From NCBI RefSeq assembly GCF_001429025.1, contig NZ_LMHT01000012.1:98950-135362 (forward strand): a stretch of 36,413 nucleotides of DNA, read 5' to 3'. This DNA is from Phenylobacterium sp. Root700 (lineage in GTDB: Bacteria; Pseudomonadota; Alphaproteobacteria; Caulobacterales; Caulobacteraceae). Position numbers and translations under genes: made by a program. Within the stretch, counting starts at the first letter, position 1. Each line of letters begins with the position of its first letter. The notes beneath the pieces were generated by a model. The model searched no databases. It worked only from the letters and a program-made list of their open reading frames with translations, and was not told where the DNA came from. Shown piece after piece: positions 18,486-26,546 of the stretch.

Positions 18486-19949
18486 TCAATACTTGACGCA
18501 GATGGTCGAGGCCTCGGAGTAGAAGGCCAGCGAGTGAGCCCCGCCCTCCCGTCCGATCCCGGAGAGCTTCACGCCGCCGAACGGCGTGCGCAGGTCGCGC
18601 AGGAACCAGGTGTTGACCCAGACCAGGCCCGCCTCGATCTGCGGCGCCGCGCGATGAGCCCGGGCGAGATCGGTGGTCCAGATGCTGGCGGCCAGGCCGT
18701 AGTCGCTGTCGTTGGCCCGACGGATCGCCTCGTCCTCGGTGTCGAACGGGGCGATGTGACAGACGGGACCGAAGATCTCCTCGCGATTGCACCGGGCGTC
18801 GTCGGAAAGTCCGGTCCAGATGGTCGGCGCGATGAAGGCGCCCTCATCGCGCTCGTCGCCAAACGTCGGAACCTGGCCGCCCGCCACCACCGTCGCGCCT
18901 TCGCGAAGCGCCAGGTCGAAATAGCTCAACACCTTGGTGCGGTGCTGGCGCGAGATCATCGGCCCCATGGTCGTGGTCGGGTCCTCGGGCCGACCGACCA
19001 CGATCGCCTCCGCCCGGCCCTTTAGAGCCTCGACGAACCGCTCGTAGATCGGACGCTCGACATAGACGCGCTCGGTGCAGAGGCACACCTGACCGCAATT
19101 GGAGAAGGTCGAGCGAGCCACGCCGTCGACCGCCGCCTCGAAGTCGCAGTCTGCGAAGACCAGCGCCGCATTCTTGCCGCCCAGCTCGAAGGAGATCGGC
19201 TTCACCGTATCGGCCACCGCTCGCATGATCGACGAGCCGGTCTTGGAGCTGCCGGTGAAGGTCACAGCGTCGACCCCGGGATGCGCGGTCAGCGCCTCTC
19301 CGGCCGAACCACGCCCAAAGCCGTGCACCAGGTTGAATACGCCGGCGGGAACCCCGACCTCGTGCATGACCTCGGCGAGCAGCGTCGCGGTGAAGGGGGT
19401 CTCTTCGGAAGGCTTGGCGACCACGGCGTTACCGCAGGCGAGAGCCGGCGCGACCTTCCAGCTCAGCAGAAGCAGCGGCAGATTCCACGGCGCGATGACC
19501 GCGACCACCCCAAGGGGCTTGCGGACAACATAGCTGACCGCGTCACGGCCATCAGGGGTCGGCGTCTGGAAGCTCTGATCATGAGCGGTCACCACGAGAT
19601 CGGCGAAGAAGCGGAAGTTGGCGACGCCGCGGGCGATGTCCACGGTCCGGGCATGACGCTCGTCCTTGCCGGTGTCCGCGATCTCGGCGGCGACGAACTC
19701 CTCGAAGCGGGCCTCGATCCCGTCCGCGATACGATGAAGAAGGCGCGCGCGGTGGGCCACGGGCATTCGCCCCCAGTCACCCGCCAGCGCCTCGCGGGCG
19801 CAGCTTACGGCCCGATCCACCAGTGCGGCGTCGGCCTCGGCGACCTTAGCCACGCGCGAACCGTCGACCGGATTGATGTCGTCGAAGTAGCGGCCGGTAT
19901 CGACGAAATTTCCACCGACGTAGCTCGCCAAAACCCTCTCGGGCGTCAT
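18486..19949 (-). CDS. nbaE: 2-aminomuconate-6-semialdehyde dehydrogenase
   Basis: A 487-residue NAD-dependent aldehyde dehydrogenase (family 8-like) that oxidises 2-aminomuconate semialdehyde to 2-aminomuconate. The catalytic set is N156 (APWN), E255 (FELGGKN) and C289 (NCGQVC). R107 and R451 fall at positions equivalent, with one constant offset of 13, to the two arginines that hold the substrate carboxylates in the Pseudomonas fluorescens enzyme. That supports an aminomuconate or hydroxymuconate semialdehyde as substrate over a general aldehyde. I chose the ATG at 19949; a possible in-frame ATG at 19970 would add seven residues. It is the first gene of the operon and is preceded by the two-palindrome operator module at 20002-20043. 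Confidence 0.93.
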   Translation of the reverse strand: MTPERVLASYVGGNFVDTGRYFDDINPVDGSRVAKVAEADAALVDRAVSCAREALAGDWGRMPVAHRARLLHRIADGIEARFEEFVAAEIADTGKDERHARTVDIARGVANFRFFADLVVTAHDQSFQTPTPDGRDAVSYVVRKPLGVVAVIAPWNLPLLLLSWKVAPALACGNAVVAKPSEETPFTATLLAEVMHEVGVPAGVFNLVHGFGRGSAGEALTAHPGVDAVTFTGSSKTGSSIMRAVADTVKPISFELGGKNAALVFADCDFEAAVDGVARSTFSNCGQVCLCTERVYVERPIYERFVEALKGRAEAIVVGRPEDPTTTMGPMISRQHRTKVLSYFDLALREGATVVAGGQVPTFGDERDEGAFIAPTIWTGLSDDARCNREEIFGPVCHIAPFDTEDEAIRRANDSDYGLAASIWTTDLARAHRAAPQIEAGLVWVNTWFLRDLRTPFGGVKLSGIGREGGAHSLAFYSEASTICVKY

Positions 19950-20001
19950 TGATTTTCTCTTCAGGACCATGGCGCGGAAGACACCATCGGGGTCGCTCCG
20001 G

Positions 20002-20043
20002 CTCAATTGAGTTCTCGGTCGGGCCGCTATCACCGCGCGTGAT
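20002..20043 (-). promoter_or_regulatory. LysR-type operator module before the 3-hydroxyanthranilate operon
   Basis: Two palindromes lie in fixed order. ATCACCGCGCGTGAT at 20029-20043 is a perfect 5-5-5 dyad and contains the T-N11-A pattern of LysR recognition sites. CTCAATTGAG at 20002-20011 is a perfect 10-bp palindrome whose TTGAG could be a -35 element on the minus strand. Their centres are about 29.5 bp apart, roughly three helical turns. The distal dyad is centred 87 bases before the dehydrogenase ATG. The same module with identical spacing recurs at 21692-21733. The layout fits a LysR recognition site plus an activation site; this is inferred. Confidence 0.7.
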
Positions 20044-20044
20044 A

Positions 20045-21631
20045 TCAAGCCTCGCCGCAGGCTTGCGCGCGCGCCTCCTTGGTCCGCTCGGCCTCGCCGG
20101 TCAGGCGGCTGACGATGAACAGGAGCACGAGGCCGATCGGGGCGATGGCCAGCAGGCCATAGACGCCCGTCTGCAGCGAGCCGGTGACGGTGGAGATCTT
20201 GCCGACCATGTAGGGGCCGATCGCCAGGCCCAGCATCGTGCTGGCCAGGACGGTGACCGCGCCAATCACGCCGCGCATCCGGGGCAGGACGAGGTCTTGG
20301 AAGGCCGCGACGCCGGAGCCGACCCAGAGACTGCTGGTCAGGTAGACCAGCGGGCTGATCATGGCGAAGACCGCGAAGTCGGTCTGCTGGAACATCAACC
20401 AGAGCAAGGGCGGCGGGAGCGCCAGCGACAGCATCAGGACGAAGATACGGCCGCGGGGATCGCGCGCCTTCCAGGCGTCGGAGACCAGCCCGCCCAACAC
20501 CACCCCGCAGGCCGAGGCCACCGCGCCGGGCAGCCCGAGATAGAGCCCCACCGTCGCCTTGGCTACGCCCAGCTCGCGCATCGCGAAAGGCGCCGCCCAG
20601 AAGCTGTAGGCGTAGCCGACCAGGGCCAGCAGGCCGAAGGCGAGCAGCCCGATCACCATGGCGGGCGTGCCGCAGATCAACTGATAGGTGGGGCGGTCGC
20701 TCGCCCTCAAGGCCCGGCTCCAGGAGAGCAGGCAATAGACGCCAACCCCGTAGGCCGCCCATTGCGGCACGTCGCCCGTCAGCCAGACAAGGCCGGCCGC
20801 CACGAGCGTAATGACGCCCGCGAAGACAAGATTGAGCCCAAGCCCCTGGTTCCGGGCCGCCGTCCACAGCGTGAAGGGCGGAAGGATCGCCATCAGTTCG
20901 CGGAAGAACAGGCCCCAAGGGCTCGCTTGATCAACAGGCCGCGGCGGCGCGTCGTCAAAGCCGCCTCGCACGGGCTCCCGCAGCCGGCTGACCAGCAGGG
21001 CGACCGGCAGACCAGGCAACCCGACCATCAGGAATGCCGCCTGCCATCCGACCAGGCCAAGCGGCGCCTCGCCCACCGCGAACGCACGATCCCATCCGGT
21101 GGCGATAGCCCCGCCGAACAGCAGACTGAGACCGATCCCGACATAGATGCCGGCGGAATAGATCGAGAGCGCCAAGCCGCGCTGTTTCTTCGGGAAATAG
21201 TCGGCGAGCAACGAATAGGCGGCCGGCGAGGCGCTGGCCTCTCCGATGCCGATCCCGATGCGAGCCGCCGCCAGTTGGGCGTAGGAGGTCGAGAAGCCCG
21301 AGAGCGCCGTCATGCTGGACCAAATGACCAGGCCGATGGCCATCAGCCGCCCTCGCCGCCAGCTGTCGACCAGCCGGCCCAACGGGATGCCGAACACCGC
21401 ATAGAAAATCGCGAAGGCGGTGCCGTAGAGAAAGCCCAGGTCGACGTCGCTGAGCTTGAGGTCGCGCTTGATGTCTTCGGCGAGGATGGAGAGAATCTGG
21501 CGGTCGATGAAATTGATCACCAGGACCAAAACCATCAGACCAAGGGCGTACCAAGCGTAGGGCTTGGCCGTCGCGGACGCGTCGGACGCCATCGCTCCCT
21601 TGGCGTCTATCTCAATTTGCCCGGCCGTCAT
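20045..21631 (-). CDS. MFS transporter, probably for an aromatic acid
   Basis: A 528-residue major facilitator protein with about 12 hydrophobic spans. TM1 contains VINFIDRQILSILAEDIKRDL, typical of the spinster-like/aromatic acid MFS branch, and the loop after TM2 has GIPLGRLVDSWRRGRLMAIG. There is an insertion before the second half (about 220-300, including PRPVDQASPWGLFF). Start choice is uncertain: ATG 21631 is used; a TTG at 21667 and an ATG at 21592 with a closely placed AAGGGAG are alternatives. The gene is preceded by the same operator module as the 3-hydroxyanthranilate operon, so it probably imports that operon's substrate or a precursor. The substrate itself cannot be read from the sequence. 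Confidence 0.88.
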   Translation of the reverse strand: MTAGQIEIDAKGAMASDASATAKPYAWYALGLMVLVLVINFIDRQILSILAEDIKRDLKLSDVDLGFLYGTAFAIFYAVFGIPLGRLVDSWRRGRLMAIGLVIWSSMTALSGFSTSYAQLAAARIGIGIGEASASPAAYSLLADYFPKKQRGLALSIYSAGIYVGIGLSLLFGGAIATGWDRAFAVGEAPLGLVGWQAAFLMVGLPGLPVALLVSRLREPVRGGFDDAPPRPVDQASPWGLFFRELMAILPPFTLWTAARNQGLGLNLVFAGVITLVAAGLVWLTGDVPQWAAYGVGVYCLLSWSRALRASDRPTYQLICGTPAMVIGLLAFGLLALVGYAYSFWAAPFAMRELGVAKATVGLYLGLPGAVASACGVVLGGLVSDAWKARDPRGRIFVLMLSLALPPPLLWLMFQQTDFAVFAMISPLVYLTSSLWVGSGVAAFQDLVLPRMRGVIGAVTVLASTMLGLAIGPYMVGKISTVTGSLQTGVYGLLAIAPIGLVLLFIVSRLTGEAERTKEARAQACGEA

Positions 21632-21670
21632 GTCCCGCCCCACCCGATTGTTTTCAATGTTGGGCAAGCA

Positions 21671-22684
21671 TCATCCCCAGGCCTGCCGCGCCTCAATTGA
21701 GTTTTGGACCGCGCCGCTATCACCGCCCGTGATACCGGGCAGCAGCGGGCATTGGTCGATCGACCCTGCGATCTTGCGAAGCGACTGCTGGAGCATCTGG
21801 GCGGCCGATGGCAGCCGAGAGTCGGCGCGCGTGGAGATGCCGATCGGCCCCAAGGTGCTCTTCAGCAGCACCGGAAGGATGGCGATGTAGCCCGCTGAAG
21901 CCTCGCGATGGGCGACCAGCCAGGGCCATACGGCGAGGTAGTCGGCCTCCATCACCAGGCTTCGGTTCGTGAGCTGGGAGACCGAGTCCACCGCGTGCGG
22001 CGGCGGCTCCACCCCCTCCTCGCGGAAGGCTTGGTCGATGTGACGGCGGAGCGTGGTTTCAGGTCGCGGCAAGATCCAATCCCAGGCGGCGAGGTCGGCC
22101 AGGTGCAGGTCCGAGCGCGTGGTCAAGGGATGCCCTGGCCGGACGACGACCACGGACACGTCCATGAGCAGCGGCTCCTGGTGCAGTCCATCGCGTTCGT
22201 GATGTTCCGGCAGGCGGCCGACCACGAGGTCGAGCTTGCCGACCCGCAGATCCGGCAGCAGGCGATCGTGCGAACCCTCGACGATGCTGACCACCAGCTT
22301 GGGCCGGTCCTTGCGCAGGGCGGCGATCGCACGCGGCAAAAGATCGGCGGAGGCCGACAGCAAGGTGCCGACCACGACCCGGCCGCCCATGCCGTCGCGC
22401 AGGTCGTGGATCTCCTCGGCGGCATGGTGAAGTTGGGCGGTGATCAGGCGCGCATGAGCCGCCAGGGCGACGCCGAACTCCGTGGGCAGCACGCCCCGGT
22501 TCGTGCGCGAGAACAGCTCGACCTGGAGCAGCGCCTCGGTCTCCTGCAGCGCCTTGGTGATCGCCGGCTGCGTCATGCACAGGTTTCGGGCGGCGACGAC
22601 GAGGCTGCCCCCATCCGTGATGGCGAGCACGATGCGCAGGTGGCGCATCGTCAGCCGGGACATGGTGTGCTGCAGGTCGTGCAT
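21671..22684 (-). CDS. LysR-type regulator, likely controller of the 3-hydroxyanthranilate regulon
   Basis: A 337-residue LysR protein. The N-terminal winged helix-turn-helix spans about 8-70 (LRIVLAITDGGSLVVAARNLCMTQPAITKALQETE region), followed by the LysR substrate-binding domain (about 95-305). It belongs to the GbpR/PcaQ-like branch by appearance. It starts 2 bases after the cupin stop codon, so it is translationally linked to the second catabolic cluster, yet it lies next to the MFS gene that bears the operator module. Its last codons (from ITGGDSGAVQNSIE) are written in that operator. The ATG at 22663 is an alternative start. As I recall, nbaR of Pseudomonas is also a LysR gene adjoining the equivalent operon. 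Confidence 0.9.
   Translation of the reverse strand: MHDLQHTMSRLTMRHLRIVLAITDGGSLVVAARNLCMTQPAITKALQETEALLQVELFSRTNRGVLPTEFGVALAAHARLITAQLHHAAEEIHDLRDGMGGRVVVGTLLSASADLLPRAIAALRKDRPKLVVSIVEGSHDRLLPDLRVGKLDLVVGRLPEHHERDGLHQEPLLMDVSVVVVRPGHPLTTRSDLHLADLAAWDWILPRPETTLRRHIDQAFREEGVEPPPHAVDSVSQLTNRSLVMEADYLAVWPWLVAHREASAGYIAILPVLLKSTLGPIGISTRADSRLPSAAQMLQQSLRKIAGSIDQCPLLPGITGGDSGAVQNSIEARQAWG
21692..21733 (-). promoter_or_regulatory. LysR-type operator module before the MFS gene
   Basis: ATCACCGCCCGTGAT (21719-21733; ATCAC-N5-GTGAT) and CTCAATTGAG (21692-21701) are in the same order and spacing as at 20002-20043; 36 of 42 bases agree, including both palindromes and the central GCCGCTATCACCG block. 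It lies inside the 3' end of the LysR coding sequence. The distal dyad is centred about 95 bases before the chosen MFS start, close to the 87 bases seen at the other copy. Confidence 0.7.
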
Positions 22685-22686
22685 GG

Positions 22687-23040
22687 CTAGCTCGGCGCAG
22701 GCCTCGCCGGATCGGGCATGGCCAGCAGCACCGTCGCCGGGACGTTCGTGCGGTTCTCGACCAGGCGCGGTTCGTGGGCGGCGATGCGCACGCTGTCCCA
22801 ACGATCCAGCTCGACCTCGGTCTCACCGTTGGAGATGGTCACCCGCCCCTCCAGGACCAGGTACATCTTCTCGACGGGCGAGGCGTCCATGCCCGTGCTG
22901 CCGCCCGGCAACAGGTGGCAGAGGTTCATCACCAGGCCGTCGCTGGGCCCCGCCTCCTTGCCCTGCACCCGCAGGCACCGCATGTCGACATGCCCGGGCG
23001 GGTGGTAGGTCGGCGCGTCCTTCAGCCGGATGACGTTCAT
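22687..23040 (-). CDS. Small single-domain cupin
   Basis: A 117-residue protein with a conserved beta-barrel cupin core (about 35-105): LLPGGSTGMDASPVEKMYLVLEGRVTI and a second motif around DSVRIAAHEPRLVEN. Only part of the usual metal-binding histidine set is obvious (H82? in IAAHEPR and E50-type glutamate in PVEKMY), so it may be an isomerase, a decarboxylase-like protein or a binding protein instead of a dioxygenase. It overlaps the oxidoreductase gene by ATGA and ends 2 bases before the LysR gene. Its place in the operon suggests a step on a ring-cleavage product; the exact role is unknown. Confidence 0.8.
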   Translation of the reverse strand: MNVIRLKDAPTYHPPGHVDMRCLRVQGKEAGPSDGLVMNLCHLLPGGSTGMDASPVEKMYLVLEGRVTISNGETEVELDRWDSVRIAAHEPRLVENRTNVPATVLLAMPDPARPAPS

Positions 23041-24014
23041 GGCAGCAGCACCACGCGGTCTTGGACGCCCTGGAGCACGGCTCGGTAAGCCTCGCCGGCA
23101 TGCTCAATGGGGAACCGCGTGCTTTCCGGCACGGGATAGGGCTTCAACGCGCCGCTCGCGAAGCCGGCCGCCAGGGCGTCGAGGTTCTCCGCTGAAGCCG
23201 CCCCGTTGAGCGCCAGGGTGTCGATGCCGACGAAGGTGTGCCGGCCGCGATAGAACGGGAGAATGTCGAACGACACCTCGCGGGAAATCGTGGCGATGAA
23301 GATCGCCCTCGCGCCCAACGCCATCGCGGCGTTGGCGTCGGCGAAATAGGGGCTGCCCACGGTGTTGAAGACGATGTCGGCGCCGCGGCCGTCCGTCAGC
23401 TCGCGCACCTGGCCTGCGATGTCTGGAACCGACTGGCTGATCATCGTCACCGGCGTGGCGGCGTGGCCGATATAGCCGCCCTCGCCGCGCGCCACGCCGA
23501 TCACACGGGCGCCGAGCATGGCGGCGATCTGGCACGCGGCCTGCCCCACCTTGCCGTTGGCGCCGAAGACCAGGACGTTGTCGCCAGGCTGGGGCATGCC
23601 CGCCCGGCTGAAGCCTTCATGAGCCGTGACGAACGGCACGCCGATCGACCCCGCCTCAGCGAACGACACGCCGTTCGGCATCTCGCGCACATAGCTGCGG
23701 TGGCAGGTCAGGTAGCGCGCATGGCTGCCGTCACGGGTGATGCCGAGGTCGCCCCCCGACCCCCAGACAGACTTTCCGACCAGGTCGCCCGGCCCGTCGA
23801 TCACGACGCCGGCCCAATCGCGTCCCGGCGTGCGCGGCCAGATCGCGTGCGGCATCATGCCGAGCGCCGCCTTGACGTCCGACGGGTTCACCGCCGCCGC
23901 CCGCACCTCGACCACGACGTCGTCACCGCCGACCAATGGCGAGTCCATCGCCTCGACCTTCAGGTCGAGCACGTCGAGACTGGCGGCTTTCTCCAGGACA
24001 CGGATACGAGACAT
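23037..24014 (-). CDS. Zinc-free MDR oxidoreductase (quinone reductase-like)
   Basis: A 325-residue medium-chain dehydrogenase/reductase. It has an N-terminal GroES-like domain (about 1-120, with AAAVNPSDVKAALG and PGRDWAGVV) and a Rossmann domain with GANGKVGQAACQIA at 151-164. The cysteine cluster of zinc alcohol dehydrogenases is absent, so it is of the quinone reductase/enoyl reductase type and should use NAD(P)H. The ATG at 24014 was chosen; a GTG at 24023 would sit directly on the only AGGAAA. It lies between the BKACE and cupin genes, with a 4-bp overlap to the latter. Within the cluster it could reduce the C=C bond of a ring-cleavage product such as maleylacetate or a muconate, but that is a guess from context. 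Confidence 0.87.
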   Translation of the reverse strand: MSRIRVLEKAASLDVLDLKVEAMDSPLVGGDDVVVEVRAAAVNPSDVKAALGMMPHAIWPRTPGRDWAGVVIDGPGDLVGKSVWGSGGDLGITRDGSHARYLTCHRSYVREMPNGVSFAEAGSIGVPFVTAHEGFSRAGMPQPGDNVLVFGANGKVGQAACQIAAMLGARVIGVARGEGGYIGHAATPVTMISQSVPDIAGQVRELTDGRGADIVFNTVGSPYFADANAAMALGARAIFIATISREVSFDILPFYRGRHTFVGIDTLALNGAASAENLDALAAGFASGALKPYPVPESTRFPIEHAGEAYRAVLQGVQDRVVLLP

Positions 24015-24027
24015 GGAGACCACTTTC

Positions 24028-24903
24028 CTATGAGAGACCCAGCAGGCGTCGCGCCTCGCTGGGATTGGCCGGCTCCGCGCCGACGCCCGCTAGAATCTGG
24101 CGAGCCCGTTGCACCAGGGCGGCGTTGGACGGGGCGAGCACGCCCTTCGACATGTAGATGTTGTCTTCCAGGCCCACCCGGACGTGACCGCCGAGCAGCC
24201 AGGACTGGGCCACCATGGCGAACTCCGAGCGGCCGACGCCAAAGCCCGTCCACACCGCGCCCGGCGGCAGCAGGTTGCGGGCGTACATCATGGTCTCGGG
24301 CGTGGCGTTGAAGCCGTAGTTCACCCCCAGCACGAACGAGAATAGCCCTGGCCCGTCGAGCTCGCCGGCGTCGATGAGATGGCGCGCCAGATGCAGGTCG
24401 CCGCTGTCGAACAGCTCAAGCTCAGGCTTCACGCCGGCGGCGCGAATGGCCCGCGCCATGACGGTGACGTTCCGCGGCGTGTTGATCACCACCTGGCCGC
24501 CGGAGTTCATGGTGTTGAGATCCAGGGTGCAGATCTCGGGCTTCAGCACGCTGATATGCTCGACCCGCAGTTCGGGCCGCACCAGGGTCGTGCCTGGGCC
24601 GGCGACGCTCGGATCCTCGTCGCTGGGCGCGAACCGCCCCCCCGGGCCGGTGGTGAGGTTCAAGATCAGCGCGGGATTCTTGGCGCGGATCAGATCGACC
24701 GTTTGCCTATAGTAGTCGAGCTCCATCGACGGATCGCCCGTCACCGGATCGCGCACGTGGATATGGACGACCGAGGCCCCCTCCTCCGCGGCCAGCAGGG
24801 AGGCTTCGGCGATCTCCTCCGGGGTTACCGGCAGGTCGGGGTGCTGGTCGCGGGTGGTGATGTTGCCCGTGACCGCGCAGGTGATGATGACTTTGGAATG
24901 CAT
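24028..24903 (-). CDS. Beta-keto acid cleavage enzyme (BKACE, DUF849)
   Basis: A 291-residue TIM-barrel protein of the Kce/BKACE family. These zinc enzymes condense a beta-keto acid with acetyl-CoA and split it to acetoacetate plus a new acyl-CoA. The first metal pair is H47/H49 in VVHIHVRDP, the distal glutamate is E246 in VGLEDNIYMSKG, and the family signatures CAVTGNITTRDQ, FVLGVNYG and AESN-like APSNAALV are present. It lies 10 bases after the SDR gene. The family includes members acting on 3-keto-5-aminohexanoate and on several other beta-keto acids, and specificity cannot be set from sequence by eye. Next to an intradiol dioxygenase, a beta-ketoadipate-type substrate is attractive. No acetoacetate-forming partner or lysine fermentation genes are nearby, which argues against the lysine role. 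Confidence 0.9.
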   Translation of the reverse strand: MHSKVIITCAVTGNITTRDQHPDLPVTPEEIAEASLLAAEEGASVVHIHVRDPVTGDPSMELDYYRQTVDLIRAKNPALILNLTTGPGGRFAPSDEDPSVAGPGTTLVRPELRVEHISVLKPEICTLDLNTMNSGGQVVINTPRNVTVMARAIRAAGVKPELELFDSGDLHLARHLIDAGELDGPGLFSFVLGVNYGFNATPETMMYARNLLPPGAVWTGFGVGRSEFAMVAQSWLLGGHVRVGLEDNIYMSKGVLAPSNAALVQRARQILAGVGAEPANPSEARRLLGLS

Positions 24904-24913
24904 GGTCGGCCCG

Positions 24914-25669
24914 TCAGAGATGGCGCCCGCCATCCACCTGGATGACGCTGCCGGTGGAAAAGCGCAGTTGGCTCGCGCAGGCGAGCACGGCCTGCGCCAC
25001 ATCTTCGGGCGCGGCGACCCGGCCCAGCGGCGTGGTGGCGGCGATCTTGTCGGACGCGGCCTTGTCGCGGCCCGGAACGAAGCCCGTGGCCACCGCGCCA
25101 GGCGAGACGCTGAGCACCCGCACGTCGGGCGCCAGGGCCCGCGCCAGCGCAGATCCCATGGTGTCCATGCCGGCCTTGGCGGCGCAGTAGGCGATGTTCG
25201 AGCCGACCGCCGTGGTCGCGGCGATCGAGGAAATATTGACCACCAGCCCGTCCTGGTGGGCGCGAAGCAGGCGCTCGAAAGCGCGCACCGCGGCGAACGG
25301 CGCGCGGACATTGTGGGCCATCAGGAGGTCGATCGTGTCGTCGTCCAGCGAGGCGAGGTCGGCGTGCGGCACCGCCTTGGTGACGCCCGCGCCGTTGACC
25401 AGGATGTCGGTCCGGCCGAAGTCCGCCTCGACATCGGCCGCGACCTTCTCGACCTGCGCCGTGCGGGCGATGTCGGCGACATAGGCGCGGTGGCCTTCGC
25501 CCGGCAGGGCGTCGGCCACCGCCTTGGCCTTGGCGAGGTCAGTTCCTCCGACCAGGGCGATGCGGGCGCCGGCCTGCGCCAGGGCGCTCGCCGTCGCCGA
25601 GCCGATACCGCCGGTGCCGCCGAAGATCACGGCGACCTTTCCCGACAAGGAGTATGCGTTCTGCGTCAT
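24914..25669 (-). CDS. Short-chain dehydrogenase/reductase
   Basis: A 251-residue classical SDR. The cofactor loop is FGGTGGIGSA (16-25, a G-rich variant of TGxxxGIG), NGAG is at 92-95, and the active-site serine in NISS is followed by Y161 and K165 in YCAAK. The C-terminal SVIQVDGG motif is typical. It is preceded by the intradiol dioxygenase gene (7-bp gap) and followed by the BKACE gene (10-bp gap), so it is one enzyme of this operon. It probably oxidises or reduces a hydroxy/keto group on a ring or ring-cleavage intermediate; the cofactor and substrate are not clear. Confidence 0.9.
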   Translation of the reverse strand: MTQNAYSLSGKVAVIFGGTGGIGSATASALAQAGARIALVGGTDLAKAKAVADALPGEGHRAYVADIARTAQVEKVAADVEADFGRTDILVNGAGVTKAVPHADLASLDDDTIDLLMAHNVRAPFAAVRAFERLLRAHQDGLVVNISSIAATTAVGSNIAYCAAKAGMDTMGSALARALAPDVRVLSVSPGAVATGFVPGRDKAASDKIAATTPLGRVAAPEDVAQAVLACASQLRFSTGSVIQVDGGRHL

Positions 25670-25676
25670 GTGAGCC

Positions 25677-26546
25677 TCAGGGGATTGGCGCGGCTGGGAT
25701 GCGGCTCTCGCCGGGCTCGAGCACCAGGTCGTAGACCAGGCTGCAACGTGGTCCGTCCGGGCCGTCCTCGGTTTCGAAGCGGCCGAGCAACGAGTGAATC
25801 ACGCCGAAGGTGACGTCGCTATCAAGGTTCTCGCTGTCGTCGGCGAACACCTGGGTGACCAGGGTCTTGTAGCCCGGCGCGGTGACCATGAAATGCAGGT
25901 GCGCCGGCCGGTAGGGATGGCGTTGCTGCGCGCTGAGCAACAGCCCTACCGGGCCGTCGGTGGGCACCGGATAGCCGGCGGGCCGCACGCTGCGGAAATG
26001 GAACGCCCCCTGCTCGTCGGCGGTGAAAAGACCGCGCAGGTTCATGTCCGGCTGGTCTGGATCCTGGTTCTCATAGAGGCCGACTGGCGAGGCTTGCCAG
26101 ACGTCCACCTTGGCGCCGACGATGGGCGCGCCGGAGCGATCGCGCACCTGGCCCGAGACGAGCAACGGCACCCCAGGCGTGTCGGCGCGGGCGATGCTGT
26201 CGCCCAAGCCGCAGGCCGGAGCGTTCTTGCGCCAGAACGGACCGAGCAAAGCCGCGGCGGTGTGGTCGGGGCCCATCGGATTGTTCAGCAACCCCACCAG
26301 GGTGGAGACGCCGAGCACGTCACAGGCCAGGACAACCTCGTTCTTGGTCGACGTGGTCGCCTGTCCGATGCCGACCAGGAAATCGAGCCCGGCCTCGAAC
26401 TCGTCCTCGGTCAGGCGAACCTCACGCACGAAGGCGTGGGCATGGCGGACCAGCGCGCCCATGATTTCGCGCAGACGAGGGTCGGGCGTGCGGGCCATCG
26501 CCGCTTCGACGGCGAATGTGACGCCAGCTTGATCCTCGACAATCAT
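25677..26546 (-). CDS. Intradiol ring-cleavage dioxygenase, hydroxyquinol/catechol 1,2-dioxygenase type
   Basis: A 289-residue intradiol dioxygenase with non-haem Fe(III). It has an N-terminal helical dimerisation domain (about 1-100) containing LACDVLGVSTLVG, which is closer to hydroxyquinol than to catechol enzymes, and GPFW at 102-105. The catalytic domain carries all four iron ligands: Y158 (VGLYEN), Y192 (GYPVP), H216 and H218 (RPAHLHF). Ring opening of hydroxyquinol would give maleylacetate, and of catechol cis,cis-muconate. The ATG at 26546 overlaps the stop of the membrane-protein gene. No maleylacetate reductase, muconate cycloisomerase or 3-oxoadipate CoA-transferase gene is in the window, so the product must be handled by the other genes of this operon or elsewhere. 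Confidence 0.92.
   Translation of the reverse strand: MIVEDQAGVTFAVEAAMARTPDPRLREIMGALVRHAHAFVREVRLTEDEFEAGLDFLVGIGQATTSTKNEVVLACDVLGVSTLVGLLNNPMGPDHTAAALLGPFWRKNAPACGLGDSIARADTPGVPLLVSGQVRDRSGAPIVGAKVDVWQASPVGLYENQDPDQPDMNLRGLFTADEQGAFHFRSVRPAGYPVPTDGPVGLLLSAQQRHPYRPAHLHFMVTAPGYKTLVTQVFADDSENLDSDVTFGVIHSLLGRFETEDGPDGPRCSLVYDLVLEPGESRIPAAPIP

Noticed and set aside
19949..21700. Plus-strand open frame of 583 codons
   Set aside because: It is antisense to the MFS transporter gene and made of low-complexity Q/R/D/H-rich sequence; no domain.
24904..25311. N-terminal extension of the BKACE frame
   Set aside because: The extra codons run through the SDR gene in another frame; the family N-terminus begins at ATG 24903.
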